A DNA stretch of 64,000 nucleotides from Roseicella frigidaeris. Its GTDB lineage: Bacteria; Pseudomonadota; Alphaproteobacteria; Acetobacterales; Acetobacteraceae. The translations under genes and the position numbers were made by a program. The DNA lies in the NCBI RefSeq assembly GCF_003258945.1, contig NZ_QLIX01000022.1:1-64000 (forward strand), given 5' to 3'. Shown in pieces: positions 24,583 to 33,481 of the stretch. Below the pieces are notes generated by a model that saw nothing but the letters and a program-made list of their open reading frames with translations, had not been told where the DNA came from and did not search any database. The stretch's first letter is position 1; each line of letters begins with the position of its first letter.

Positions 24583-26036
24583 GCCGCGTGTTGCAGGGCG
24601 GGGTTGTCCTCCAGCGGGAAGACCTTGGCCGGGTTGAGCAGCCAGCCGGGATCGAAGGCACCCTTGACGGCGCGCTGCAGGGCGAGCTCGGCCGGGGTGA
24701 ACTGCACCCCCATCAGGTCGCGCTTCTCGACGCCGACGCCATGCTCGCCGGTCAGGCAGCCGCCGACCTCGACGCAGAGCTTCAGGATGTCGGCGCCGAA
24801 GGCCTCGGCCTTGTGGAAGCTCGCCGGGTCGTTGGCGTCGAACATGATGAGCGGATGCAGGTTGCCGTCGCCGGCATGGAAGACGTTCGCCACCTGCAGC
24901 CCGTATGCCGCGCTCATCTCGCCGATGCGCTTCAGCACATGCGGCAGCTCGCCGGTCGGGATGGTGCCGTCCATGCAGAGATAGTCGGGGCTGATGCGGC
25001 CGACCGCGCCGAAGGCGCCCTTGCGGCCCTTCCAGATCGCCAGGCTCTCCTCGGCGCTCTGCGCCACCTTCAGGCTGATCGGGTCGAAGCGGCCGCAGAT
25101 CTCCTTCAGTTGGCCGAGCAGCCTGTCCTGCTCCTCGGTGCTGCCCTCGACCTCGATGATCAGCATCGCCTCGGCCTCCAGCGGGTAGCCGGCATGCGCG
25201 AAGGCCTCGCAGGCATGGATGCAGGGCTTGTCCATGAACTCGAGCGCCACCGGGATGATGCCCGAGGCGATGATGGCATCGACCGCGGCGCCGGCGATCT
25301 CGGTGCCCTTGAAGGCGGCGAGCATGGCGCGCTGGCCCTCGGCGGCGCGCAGGATGCGCACCGTCACCTCGGTGACGATGGCGAGCTGCCCCTCGGAGCC
25401 GGTGAGCAGGCCGAGCCAGTCATAGCCGGCGGCATCGAGATGCTGGCCGCCGACCTCGAGGATCTCGCCCTCGATGGTGACGAGCCTGAGGCCGAGCAGG
25501 TTGTTGGCGGTGACGCCATATTTCAGGCAATGCGCGCCGCCCGAGTTCATGTTGACGTTGCCGCCGATCATGCAGGCGAGCTGGGAGGAGGGGTCGGGGG
25601 CGTAGAAGAAGCCGTCGCCGGCGACATGGTTGGTGATGCCGAGATTGGTGACGCCGGCCTCCACCACCGCCAGGCGGTTCTCGTAATCCACCTCCAGGAT
25701 GCGGTTCATGCGCATCAGCCCGATCACCACCGCATCGGCGAGCGGCAGCGCCCCGCCGGAGAGGCTGGTGCCGGCGCCGCGCGGGACCACCCGGATGCCG
25801 TTCGCATGGCAGTAGCGCAGCACGGCGGCGACCTGCTCGGTGGTCTCCGGCAGCACCACCGCGAGCGGCGGCTGGCGATAGGCCGAGAGCCCGTCGGTCT
25901 CATAGGGCTTGAGGCGCAGCGCCTCGCCGATCACCCCCTCGCCGAGCGGGCCGCCCGGGACGAGGGCGCGGAGGGCGGCAACGATCTCGTCACGGCGGGC
26001 CAGCACCGCCGGCTTCGGGTCGGGCAGCCTGATCAC
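24579..26036 (-). CDS. glcD: Glycolate oxidase subunit GlcD
   Basis: 485 residues. N-terminal FAD_binding_4 domain (VVPRGAGTSLSGGALPLADA, then CMIGGNVNMNSGGAHCLKYG) and C-terminal FAD-oxidase domain (FHAGDGNLHPLIMFD, CLTGEHGVGVEKRDLM and the ending FDPGWLLNPAKVFP). It carries the glycolate-oxidising site. The start is GTG 26036, with AGGAGA ten bases upstream. First gene of a glcD-glcE operon. Confidence 0.93.
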   Translation of the reverse strand: MIRLPDPKPAVLARRDEIVAALRALVPGGPLGEGVIGEALRLKPYETDGLSAYRQPPLAVVLPETTEQVAAVLRYCHANGIRVVPRGAGTSLSGGALPLADAVVIGLMRMNRILEVDYENRLAVVEAGVTNLGITNHVAGDGFFYAPDPSSQLACMIGGNVNMNSGGAHCLKYGVTANNLLGLRLVTIEGEILEVGGQHLDAAGYDWLGLLTGSEGQLAIVTEVTVRILRAAEGQRAMLAAFKGTEIAGAAVDAIIASGIIPVALEFMDKPCIHACEAFAHAGYPLEAEAMLIIEVEGSTEEQDRLLGQLKEICGRFDPISLKVAQSAEESLAIWKGRKGAFGAVGRISPDYLCMDGTIPTGELPHVLKRIGEMSAAYGLQVANVFHAGDGNLHPLIMFDANDPASFHKAEAFGADILKLCVEVGGCLTGEHGVGVEKRDLMGVQFTPAELALQRAVKGAFDPGWLLNPAKVFPLEDNPALQHAA

Positions 26037-26167
26037 GTCCGGCTCTCCTGCTCACGCATCCTGAGCCGCGGAAAATGGGCCCGGCGGCCGCGCCGGGCAA
26101 GCGGCACGCTTGCCGCTGCCGGGCGGCGCGGGCAGTTTCCCGGCCCAACGATCCTCTGGAGATGCGC

Positions 26168-26533
26168 GTGCCCCGTTTTCCCTCCTGGCTTCTCGTCGCC
26201 GCCCTGGCGCTCGGCCTCGGCCTCGCCGCGCCGGCCTCCGCCCAGATCCGCGAGGGCACCTATGCGGTCGAGGGCACCAACCCGGACGGCAGCACCTATG
26301 ACGGGCAGCTCCTGCTGCGCGCCGGCCCGGCCGGGAGCTGGCTGGCCAATTGGCGGGTGGGGCGCGAGCAGATCATCGGCCTCGGCCTGATCAATGGCGG
26401 GGTGCTCGCCATCTCCTTCGTCATCGACGGGCGGCCGGGCGTCTCGGTCTTCGAGGTCGATGCGGATGGCAAGCTGCGCGGGCACTGGACCACGGGCGGC
26501 GGCCTCGGGACCGAGTTGCTGACGCCGCAATGA
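26168..26533 (+). CDS. Small exported beta-rich protein
   Basis: 121 residues. Signal peptide (PRFPSWLLVAALALGLGLA, then APASAQ) followed by a short beta-rich domain: GTYAVEGTNPDGSTYDGQLL, SWLANWRVG, INGGVLAISFVIDG and a C-terminal TGGGLGTEL. Similar small proteins in Acetobacteraceae are often labelled fibronectin-binding without evidence. The GTG at 26168 is preferred because GGAG lies six bases upstream; the ATG at 26162 is too close to it. It is divergent from glcD. Confidence 0.6.
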   Translation: MPRFPSWLLVAALALGLGLAAPASAQIREGTYAVEGTNPDGSTYDGQLLLRAGPAGSWLANWRVGREQIIGLGLINGGVLAISFVIDGRPGVSVFEVDADGKLRGHWTTGGGLGTELLTPQ

Positions 26534-26614
26534 TGCCGGGCGCGGGACGGCGCCCCCGTCCCGCCCCTCGCAGATCGGGCGCGTGGCCTCCCCTGCGGGC
26601 GCCACACGGCAGAA

Positions 26615-26644
26615 AACCCGCCGCGGCCGGGCCGCAGGCGGGTT
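26615..26644. terminator. Hairpin terminator between convergent rpmJ and exported-protein genes
   Basis: AACCCGCC and GGCGGGTT arms enclosing a GCGGCC/GGCCGC inner stem. On the minus strand the stem is followed by TTCTG, so it best fits rpmJ; it may serve both genes. Confidence 0.65.
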
Positions 26645-26711
26645 GTTCAGGCAGCACCGCGAAGCGGCCCCATGCCGCCGGCCCTGCGGCCGGCCAGGAC
26701 GGGGCGGCCCC

Positions 26712-26837
26712 TCAGCCCTGGCGGGCCTTGAGGCGCGGGTTCTTCTTGTTGAGCACGTAGAGGCGGCCACGGCGGCGCACCACCACGCAGTTCTTGTCGC
26801 GCGTCTTCGCGGATTTGAGGCTGTTGCGGATCTTCAT
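26712..26837 (-). CDS. rpmJ: 50S ribosomal protein L36
   Basis: 41 residues: [20 protein letters not shown], then [20 protein letters not shown] and a final G. This is the longer, non-zinc form of L36: of the usual CxxC ligands only one Cys remains. AAAAGG lies upstream of the ATG. The gene stands alone, as is common for this form, and ends at a strong hairpin. Confidence 0.93.
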   Translation of the reverse strand: MKIRNSLKSAKTRDKNCVVVRRRGRLYVLNKKNPRLKARQG

Positions 26838-26887
26838 CTCGGCGGACCTTTTCGAGCGGGCGCGTTTAGGGAAAGGGGGCCGGCCTG

Positions 26888-28150
26888 TCAACCGGGAGCG
26901 GCGGCCGGCGCCTGGGCAGGCCCCTGGGCAGGTCCCTGGGCATGCCCCTGGGCAGGCCCGGTCTCGCGGGCCTGCGGCAGCTTGCGGCCGAGGATGCCCT
27001 CCGCCACCTGGGTGCGCAGCACCTGCGCCGTGCCGCCGGCGATGGCGAACATGCGGGCGTCGCGGACATGCCGCTCCAGCGGGTTGTCGCGGCTATAGCC
27101 CTCGGCGCCCCAGATCTGCAGCGCCTGGTTGGTGACGGCGATGGCGGTGTCGGCGGCCAGCACCTTGGCCTGGGCGGCCGCCAGCCGGTCCGGGAAGCCC
27201 GGCACGCCGTCGCCAGGCCCGGCGCTGCGGGCGGCGCGCCAGACCAGGGCGCGCGCCGCCTCGAGCTGGATGGACATGTCGGCCAGCATCCAGCCGATGC
27301 CCTGGAACTCGCCGATCGCCCGGCCGAATTGCCGCCGCGTCCCGGCCCGGGCGAGCGCCGTCTCATAGGCCCCGGCGGCGATGCCGAGGGCGACCGCCGC
27401 GGCGCCGACGCGCTGGCCGTTATAGGCCTGCATCAGCCGGCCGAAGCCGCGGGCCAGGCCGCCCGGCGGGCGCAGCACCATGGCGTCCGGCACCTCGAGG
27501 CCGCGCAGGTGGATCTCCGCCTCCGGCATGCCGCGCAGCCCCATCGAGGGGATGCGGCGATGGATGACGAGGCCGGGCGGGTCCCCCTCCCCGTTCCGCA
27601 CCGCGAGGAAGCCGGCGATGCCGCGCTCCTCCCCGGCCTCGAAGGCGCGGGCGAAGATCAGGTGCAGGCGGGAGACGCCGCCGCCGGTGATCCAGTGCTT
27701 GACGCCGTCGATCACCCAGACGTCGCCCTGCCGCACCGCCCGCGTCGTCATCTCGGTGGCGGCCGAGCCGGCCTCGGGCTCGGTGATGCAGATCGCCGGC
27801 TTGTCGCCGGCCAGCACCAGCCCGGCGGCGAGGCGCTTCTGCGCCTCGGTGCCATAGGCCATGACGGCGCCGATCGCGCCCATATTGGCCTCGACCGCGA
27901 TGCGGCCGCAGACGGCGCAGGCCTTGGCGAATTCCTCGATGACCAGGACGGCCTCGAAGCAGGAGAGGCCCGGCCCGCCATGGGCGCGCGGGATGGTCAT
28001 GCCGAGGAAGCCGGCCTCGGTCATGCGGCGCACCATCGGCCAGGGATAGGCCTCGGTCCGGTCGGTCGCCGCCGCCTGCGCCGCGGCCTCGCGCGCCAGC
28101 GCCCGCGCCCGGTCGCGCAGCGCCGCCTCAGCCGGTGTCAGACCGTCCAT
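26888..28150 (-). CDS. Acyl-CoA dehydrogenase superfamily, desulfinase-like (no catalytic Glu)
   Basis: 420 residues with all three acyl-CoA dehydrogenase domains ([55 protein letters not shown]). Two positions are unusual: the C-terminal catalytic base motif reads IAGGTAQV instead of xEGTAQ, and helix G reads [15 protein letters not shown] with Gln246. An N-terminal [12 protein letters not shown] (Arg83) also fits. As I recall them, these features mark the 3-sulfinopropanoyl-CoA desulfinases (Acd of Advenella), which release sulfite rather than dehydrogenate. The C-terminus carries a repetitive [16 protein letters not shown] tail. Start ATG 28150 with GGGGGAG upstream. It lies just downstream of oxyR on the same strand (24 bp), so it may share its transcript. 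The desulfinase activity is inferred. Confidence 0.8.
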   Translation of the reverse strand: MDGLTPAEAALRDRARALAREAAAQAAATDRTEAYPWPMVRRMTEAGFLGMTIPRAHGGPGLSCFEAVLVIEEFAKACAVCGRIAVEANMGAIGAVMAYGTEAQKRLAAGLVLAGDKPAICITEPEAGSAATEMTTRAVRQGDVWVIDGVKHWITGGGVSRLHLIFARAFEAGEERGIAGFLAVRNGEGDPPGLVIHRRIPSMGLRGMPEAEIHLRGLEVPDAMVLRPPGGLARGFGRLMQAYNGQRVGAAAVALGIAAGAYETALARAGTRRQFGRAIGEFQGIGWMLADMSIQLEAARALVWRAARSAGPGDGVPGFPDRLAAAQAKVLAADTAIAVTNQALQIWGAEGYSRDNPLERHVRDARMFAIAGGTAQVLRTQVAEGILGRKLPQARETGPAQGHAQGPAQGPAQAPAAAPG

Positions 28151-28174
28151 GGCCGCTCCCCCTTTCGCCCCGGG

Positions 28175-29104
28175 TTACCCGCCATGCACCGCCGCGGCAA
28201 TGGCCTGGGCGAGATCGCGGAATTCGCCGGCCCGCGGGCTGCGCGGCCGCCAGGCGAGCGCCAGGCTGCGGCCGGGCGCCGGCGAGGCCGGGTCCTGGCC
28301 CAGCACCGGCCGCACCTCCACCGCCGCGCCGGCCAGCACCCCGCCCGCCACCGCCAGCCGCGGCACCAGCGTCACCCCGAGGCCGCTCGCCACCATCTGC
28401 ACCAGCGTGTGCAGCGAGGTGGCGGCGAAGCCTTCCTCGGCGGGGATGGCGGCGCGCGGCAGGCCGCAGGCATCGAGCGCATGCTCGCGCAGGCAATGCC
28501 CATCCTCCAGCAGCAGCAGCCGCTCCGCCGCCAGCGCCGCGATCGGCACCGCGTCCAGCGCCGCCAGCCGGTGGCCGGCGGGCAGCGCCGCCAGGAAAGG
28601 ATCGGGCGCGAAGGCCAGGGTCTCCGCCTCGCCGCAGGTGCAGGGCAATGCCAGCAGCAGCAGGTCGAGCCGCCCCACGGCGAGCTGCGCCAGCAACCGC
28701 TCGGTCTGGTCCTCGCGCAGCCAGAGCCGGAGCCGCGGAAAGGCCTGGCGCAGCGTCGGCATCAGCCGCGGCAGCAGGAAGGGGCCGATGGTCGGGATGA
28801 CGCCGAGGCGAAGCGAGCCGGAGAGCGGGTCGCGCGCCGCGGTCGCGGTTTCCGCCACGGCCTCCAGCGCCGCCATGGCCTGGCGCGCCCGCTCGACCAC
28901 CTCGAGGCCGAGCGGGGTGAAGATCGGCCGCTTGGTGGCGCCGCGCTCGAGCAGCGTCGCGTCGAGCTGCCGCTCGAGCGCGATGATGCCGGCGGACAGG
29001 GTGGACTGGGTCACCGCGCAGGCGGCGGCGGCACGGCCGAAATGACCATGGTCGGCGAGCGCCAGCAGGTAGCGGAGCTGCTGTGGTGTCGGCAGCGATA
29101 TCAT
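28175..29104 (-). CDS. oxyR: OxyR-type LysR regulator of peroxide defence
   Basis: 309 residues. N-terminal winged helix-turn-helix (TPQQLRYLLALADHGHFGRA, then VTQSTLSAGI). The sensing loop has Cys204 and Cys213 in EDGHCLREHALDAC, the same nine-residue spacing as Cys199/Cys208 of E. coli OxyR, so a peroxide-driven disulfide switch is expected. It is divergent from ahpC-ahpD with 429 bp between, the classical target arrangement. Confidence 0.9.
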   Translation of the reverse strand: MISLPTPQQLRYLLALADHGHFGRAAAACAVTQSTLSAGIIALERQLDATLLERGATKRPIFTPLGLEVVERARQAMAALEAVAETATAARDPLSGSLRLGVIPTIGPFLLPRLMPTLRQAFPRLRLWLREDQTERLLAQLAVGRLDLLLLALPCTCGEAETLAFAPDPFLAALPAGHRLAALDAVPIAALAAERLLLLEDGHCLREHALDACGLPRAAIPAEEGFAATSLHTLVQMVASGLGVTLVPRLAVAGGVLAGAAVEVRPVLGQDPASPAPGRSLALAWRPRSPRAGEFRDLAQAIAAAVHGG

Positions 29105-29533
29105 CGGCTCGCCCGATCGCGACCGCAGCCGGGAGGCGGGCAGGAATGGCCGGACGGCGCGGCCGGGGGGCAGCCGCCTCGCCGGTCGTGCCGCAGGCGA
29201 ATCCATGGAGCGGGATGGCCATCGCGCGCCGCCACGCCGCGGGCGGCCGATGGAGTCGCGGCCCGGCCGGGCCCTGCCCGGCGCGGGCGGGGCGGCGAGG
29301 CGGCAGGCCCGGCGGGCGGGCGACATGGCGGGCGAATGGGCAAGGCATCCATGGTTCAAAGGCGTCCAGCCAGGCGGCGCGGGGCGGAGGGGCCGCTGCG
29401 CATCATCGATCCAGTCGATCGGTTTTCGCAAAACTATTCATTGGCCTGAAACGGCACCGGCGCCAATATTTGGTGCAGCGCAGCATGGCAGCAACCATGC
29501 AGGGCGCCGAATTCAACCGCTAGGGATGTCCGC
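29105..29533. promoter_or_regulatory. oxyR-ahpC divergent control region with possible OxyR site
   Basis: The 429-bp gap is GC-rich up to about 29390, then becomes AT-rich. Within it ATCG-N7-CGAT (29405-29419) is followed by GGTTTTCGCAAAACTAT, loosely like OxyR's ATAG-N7-CTAT pairs. No gene is supported in the gap. The site is a weak match and is offered only because of the gene arrangement. Confidence 0.35.
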
Positions 29534-30109
29534 ATGCTGACCGTTGGCGACAAGTTCCCCTCCTTCGCCCTCGACGCCGTGAAGGGAGGCCCCGAGGGGC
29601 TGGGCGGCCCCGGCAAGTCCTTCACCCGCGTCACCTCCGAGACCGATGCCGGCAAGTGGAAGGTCGTCTTCTTCTGGCCGAAGGACTTCACCTTCATCTG
29701 CCCGACCGAGATCGCCGCCTTCGGCAAGCTCGCCGGCGAGTTCGCCGACCGTGACGCGGTGGTCTACGGCGTCTCGACCGACAGCGAGTTCGTGCACCTG
29801 AACTGGCGCGTCCACAACGACGACATCCGCGACCTGCCGATCCCGATGCTGGCCGACATCAAGCGCGAGCTGTCCGCGGCGCTGGGCATCCTCGACAAGG
29901 AGGCCGGCGTCGCGCTGCGCGCCACCTTCATCGTCGATCCGGACGGCACCATCCAGTGGGCGGCGGTGAACGGCCTCAATGTCGGCCGCAACCCGCAGGA
30001 GGTGCTGCGGGTGCTCGACGCGCTGCAGACCGACGAGCTCTGCCCCTGCAACTGGGAGAAGGGCAAGGAGGTCCTCAAGCCGCAGGACCTGTTCGAGAAG
30101 GCGGCCTGA
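29534..30109 (+). CDS. ahpC: Alkyl hydroperoxide reductase peroxiredoxin AhpC
   Basis: 191 residues. The peroxidatic Cys56 lies in FTFICPTEI; the C-terminal pair CPCNW supplies the resolving Cys, as in the mycobacterial AhpC that works with AhpD. It reduces organic peroxides and hydrogen peroxide in the cytoplasm. ATG 29534 follows AGGGATGTCCGC. It is divergent from oxyR and 155 bp upstream of ahpD, with two GC hairpins in between that may lower ahpD expression. Confidence 0.95.
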   Translation: MLTVGDKFPSFALDAVKGGPEGLGGPGKSFTRVTSETDAGKWKVVFFWPKDFTFICPTEIAAFGKLAGEFADRDAVVYGVSTDSEFVHLNWRVHNDDIRDLPIPMLADIKRELSAALGILDKEAGVALRATFIVDPDGTIQWAAVNGLNVGRNPQEVLRVLDALQTDELCPCNWEKGKEVLKPQDLFEKAA

Positions 30110-30127
30110 CGCCGCCCATCGCGTGAC

Positions 30128-30181
30128 GGGGGGACGGAGGCGTCCCCCCGCCCTCTCCTCCCGGCCCCGGGCCGGGAGGAG
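30128..30181 (+). terminator. Two hairpins between ahpC and ahpD
   Basis: GGGGGGACG - GAGG - CGTCCCCCC (30128-30149) followed by CTCCTCCCGGCC - CCG - GGCCGGGAGGAG (30155-30181). Both are perfect stems. Neither has a U tract, so partial termination or mRNA end protection is more likely than a full stop. Confidence 0.45.
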
Positions 30182-30264
30182 GGTGGGCCGAGCGGATGGG
30201 CCGCCCCCCGGGGCGCCGCGTCCGCTCCGCCCACCCACAATCAGAGCCCGTCGAGGAGCCCGCC

Positions 30265-30795
30265 ATGTCGCTGGAAGCCCTGCGCAACGCCCTGCCCGAC
30301 TATGCCAAGGACCAGAAGCTGAATCTCGGCAGCCTGGCCACCGAGCCGGTGCTGACCGAGCAGCAGCGCGCCGGCACCTTCATCGCCTCCGCCCTTGCCT
30401 CCCGCAACCCGACCGTGATCAGGGAGATCGTGGACGAGTTCGGCCCGAAGCTCAGCCCGGAGGCGCTGACCGCCGCCAAGGCCGCGGCCAGCATCATGGG
30501 CATGAACAACGTCTATTACCGTTTCACCCATCTGGTGCAGGGCGACTACGCCCAGATGCCGGCCAAGCTGCGGATGAACGTCATGGCCCGCCCCGGCGTC
30601 GACAAGACGGATTTCGAGCTCTGGTCGCTCGCCGTCTCGGCCATCAACGGCTGCGGCATGTGCATGGAGAGCCATGAGAAGGTCGTGCTGCAGCATGGGC
30701 TGAGCAAGGAGCAGGTGCAGGCCGCGGTGCGCATCGCCTCGGTGGTGCATGCGACGGCCGCGACCCTCGACGGCGAGGCGGCGCTCGCCGCCTGA
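30265..30795 (+). CDS. ahpD: AhpD, alkylhydroperoxidase reductant
   Basis: 176 residues, family length. The redox motif is Cys130-Gly-Met-Cys133 with His137 in [12 protein letters not shown], at the same numbering as mycobacterial AhpD. The protein regenerates AhpC. The preceding conserved helix [12 protein letters not shown] is present. ATG 30265 follows GAGGAG. Same strand as ahpC and likely the same regulon under OxyR. Confidence 0.95.
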   Translation: MSLEALRNALPDYAKDQKLNLGSLATEPVLTEQQRAGTFIASALASRNPTVIREIVDEFGPKLSPEALTAAKAAASIMGMNNVYYRFTHLVQGDYAQMPAKLRMNVMARPGVDKTDFELWSLAVSAINGCGMCMESHEKVVLQHGLSKEQVQAAVRIASVVHATAATLDGEAALAA

Positions 30796-30881
30796 GCGGG
30801 CCGCCGCCGGCCTGTCTTCATCGCTCCTTCACCCGGCCCCGCCATGATCGCCGTCCATCGGGTCGATCAGGCAGTGGGCGA

Positions 30882-32498
30882 ATGGATCAGCAACCGAAAT
30901 CGCGGCAGGTGACGGACCGCGACCGCTTCCTGACCTTCGCCCTGGCCGCGGCCGAGATCCTGGTGGAGACGACGCCGGACGGCCGCATCCTCTTCGCGGC
31001 CGGCGCCCTCAACAGCCGCCTCGGCCGGCCGGCCGAGGACTGGCTGGGCCGCCAAGCGCGGGACCTGCTCGCCCTGCCGGACCGGCCGGGCTTCGACCTC
31101 GCCTTCGCCCGCCTCCTCGCCCGCGACCGCCTGCCGCCCACCCGCTTCCGCCTGGCCAACGGCGCGGGCACGCCGGTCTCCTGCGCCGGGCTGCGGCTGC
31201 TCGGCCGGGATGCCAGCCGGCTCTGCCTCACCCTCGGCGCCATGCCGGCCGAGCGCCCCGCCGACCTCCCCGCCCCCGCGGGCCCCGCCGGCCTCTGGCA
31301 GGCCGCCGAGCAGACCGCGCGGGACGGCGGCGACGGGTGCATGCTCGGCCTGATCGAGCTGCGCGAGGCCGACCGGCCGCTCATCCCCTCGCCCGACGCC
31401 GCCGCCCGCATCCGCGAGACCATCGCCGGCACGCTCGGCTCCGAGGATCTGGCGAGCGAGCTCACGCCCGGGCGCTACGGCCTGATCGCCCGGGGCGGCT
31501 CGGATATCGGGGCGCTCGGCGAGGCCATCGCCGCCGCCGCCGGCAACGGCGCCACCGCCGCCACCCGCGGCCTGGCGCTGGAGGCGGAGGGGCTGACGCC
31601 GCTGCAGCGCTCCCGCGCCCTCCGCCACGCCCTCGCCTGCTTCTCCCGCGAGGGGCTGGAGCGGCTGGATGGGGAGGGCTTCGCGGAGGGGCTGTCCGGC
31701 TTCGTGGCGCAGGTCTATGCGCGGGCGGCCCGGCTGCGCCAGGCCATCGCCGATCGTCGCTTCCAGCTCGCCTTCCAGCCGATCGTCGCCCTGGCCGATC
31801 GCCAGCCGCATCACTGGGAGGCGCTGCTGCGGCCGGACCCGGAAACCCGCGCCGCCATCGGCGGGGTGCAGGATTTCGTCACCTTCGCCGAGACGGCGGG
31901 CCTGTCGGAGGAGCTGGACTGGGCCGTGCTCGCCGCGGTCTGCGCCGCCGCCCGCCGCGTCCGCGGTGCCCGCATCGCCGCCAACCTCTCCGGCCTGACC
32001 TTGCAGAGCCCGGGCTTCCGCGACCGGCTGCTGACCCTGCTCGATGCCGAGCCGCTGCTGTCGCACCGCCTGCTCATCGAGATCACCGAAACCGCCGAGA
32101 TCGAGAACGAGGCCGAGGCGGTGCGCACGGTCGAGGCGCTGCGGCAGCGCGGCCTGCTGCTCTGCATCGACGATCTCGGCGCCGGCGCCGCCGCCTTCCG
32201 CTACCTGCGCGCCTTCCGGGTCGATTACGTGAAGATCGACGGGCTCTACGTCACCGCCGCCACGCATAGCGAGCAGGACCGCAGCGTCATCGCCGGCATG
32301 GCGGAGCTGGCCCGGTCGCTCGGGGCGCGGGTGGTGGCGGAGCGGATCGAGACTGAGGAGGAGGCCTCGCTCATGCGCGCGCTCGGCGTGGAGTATGGCC
32401 AGGGCTGGCTGTTCGGGCGGCCCGGCCCCCTGCCTGGCCCCCTGCCCGGCGGCGGCCAGGCTGCCGCCCCCGTCGGGCCGAACGCCCTGGCGTCGTAG
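30882..32498 (+). CDS. EAL-domain cyclic-di-GMP phosphodiesterase with PAS-like N-terminus
   Basis: 538 residues. Residues about 15-120 look PAS-like (EILVETTPDGRILFAAGALN); residues 130-270 may be a degenerate GGDEF-type region; the EAL domain spans about 280-515. Catalytic residues are present: HHWEALLRP, IAANLSG, LIEITET, CIDDLGAG, VDYVKIDG, VVAERIET and EYGQGWLFG. It should hydrolyse cyclic-di-GMP and is probably cytoplasmic, as no membrane segment is seen. The tail is Pro/Gly-rich. It follows ahpD by 86 bp on the same strand. Confidence 0.85.
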   Translation: MDQQPKSRQVTDRDRFLTFALAAAEILVETTPDGRILFAAGALNSRLGRPAEDWLGRQARDLLALPDRPGFDLAFARLLARDRLPPTRFRLANGAGTPVSCAGLRLLGRDASRLCLTLGAMPAERPADLPAPAGPAGLWQAAEQTARDGGDGCMLGLIELREADRPLIPSPDAAARIRETIAGTLGSEDLASELTPGRYGLIARGGSDIGALGEAIAAAAGNGATAATRGLALEAEGLTPLQRSRALRHALACFSREGLERLDGEGFAEGLSGFVAQVYARAARLRQAIADRRFQLAFQPIVALADRQPHHWEALLRPDPETRAAIGGVQDFVTFAETAGLSEELDWAVLAAVCAAARRVRGARIAANLSGLTLQSPGFRDRLLTLLDAEPLLSHRLLIEITETAEIENEAEAVRTVEALRQRGLLLCIDDLGAGAAAFRYLRAFRVDYVKIDGLYVTAATHSEQDRSVIAGMAELARSLGARVVAERIETEEEASLMRALGVEYGQGWLFGRPGPLPGPLPGGGQAAAPVGPNALAS

Positions 32499-32513
32499 CG
32501 CCGGCCCCCAGCT

Positions 32514-32551
32514 GGGATTTGGCGCCCTGGCCGGGATTTGACGCCCTGGCC
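32514..32551. repeat. 19-bp tandem duplication
   Basis: GGGATTTGGCGCCCTGGCC at 32514-32532 and the same with one change (GACGCC) at 32533-32551, in the gap between the EAL and amidohydrolase genes. Confidence 0.85.
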
Positions 32552-32602
32552 GGGCGCAACGATCATGCTCGGCGCGCGGCGCCGCCGCCAGGGAGGACCG
32601 GC

Positions 32603-33472
32603 ATGCGCGAGCGGAGTTGCCAGCCCCCGGACCCCGCGCCGCGCCGGCCGCGCTTCCGCCCGCCGCCCGGCGCCTGCGACGCGCATTGCCACGTCTTCGG
32701 CCCGGCCGACCGCTACCCCTATGCGCCGGACCGCGCCTATACCCCGCCCGATGCGCCGGTCGAGGCGCTGCGCCGGCTGCACGCCATCCTCGGCCTCGAG
32801 CGCGCGGTGATCGTGCAGGCGAGCTGCCACGGCACCGACAACACGGCGATGCTGGAGGCGATCGCCGGCTCCGGCGGCGCCTATCGCGGCGTCGCCATCC
32901 TCGATGCCGGCGTCACCGAGGCCGAGCTCGACCGGCTGCAGGCCGGGGGCATCCGCGGCGTGCGCTTCAACTTCGTGCGCCATCTCGGCGGCGCCCCCGA
33001 CCTCGCCGTCTTCGACGCGGTGCTGGAGCGGATCGAGCGCCTCGGCTGGCATGTGGTGCTGCATCTCGATGCCGAGGACATCCTGGACCATGCCGGCCGC
33101 ATCGCCCGGCTGCGCGTGCCCTTCGTCATCGACCATATGGGCCGGGTGAAGGCGCGCGGCGGGCTCGGCCAGGCGCCCTTCCGCGCCCTGCTCGAGCTGC
33201 TGCGCAACCCGCTCGCCTGGGTGAAGGTCTGCGGCGCCGAGCGCGTCTCCTCCGCCGGCCGGCCCTTCGCCGATGCCGTGCCCTTCGCCGCGGCGCTGAT
33301 CGAGGCGGCGCCCGAGCGGGTGCTCTGGGGCACCGATTGGCCGCATCCGAACATCGCCGGCGACATGCCGAACGACGGCGACCTCGTCGATCTCTTCGCG
33401 CAATTCACCGCCGATGCCGGGCTGCGGCGGCAGGTGCTGGTGGAGAACCCGGCCCGGCTCTACTGGCGCTGA
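32603..33472 (+). CDS. Amidohydrolase, 2-pyrone-4,6-dicarboxylate lactonase-like
   Basis: 289 residues. Metal/substrate motifs of the LigI-type amidohydrolases are present: CDAHCHVFGP near residue 25, VQASCHGTDN, VRFNFVRHLGG, VFVIDHMGR-like FVIDHMG near 175, and the C-terminal WGTDWPHPN. It should hydrolyse a lactone or dicarboxylate in ring-cleavage catabolism; the exact substrate is not visible. The start has GGGAGGA upstream. It converges with the metallo-beta-lactamase gene 9 bp away. Confidence 0.82.
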   Translation: MRERSCQPPDPAPRRPRFRPPPGACDAHCHVFGPADRYPYAPDRAYTPPDAPVEALRRLHAILGLERAVIVQASCHGTDNTAMLEAIAGSGGAYRGVAILDAGVTEAELDRLQAGGIRGVRFNFVRHLGGAPDLAVFDAVLERIERLGWHVVLHLDAEDILDHAGRIARLRVPFVIDHMGRVKARGGLGQAPFRALLELLRNPLAWVKVCGAERVSSAGRPFADAVPFAAALIEAAPERVLWGTDWPHPNIAGDMPNDGDLVDLFAQFTADAGLRRQVLVENPARLYWR

Positions 33473-33481
33473 GGTGCCGCC

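Noticed and set aside
26168..26533. Fibronectin-binding protein
   Set aside because: The name is sometimes attached to similar small exported proteins, but no fibronectin-binding repeat is present.
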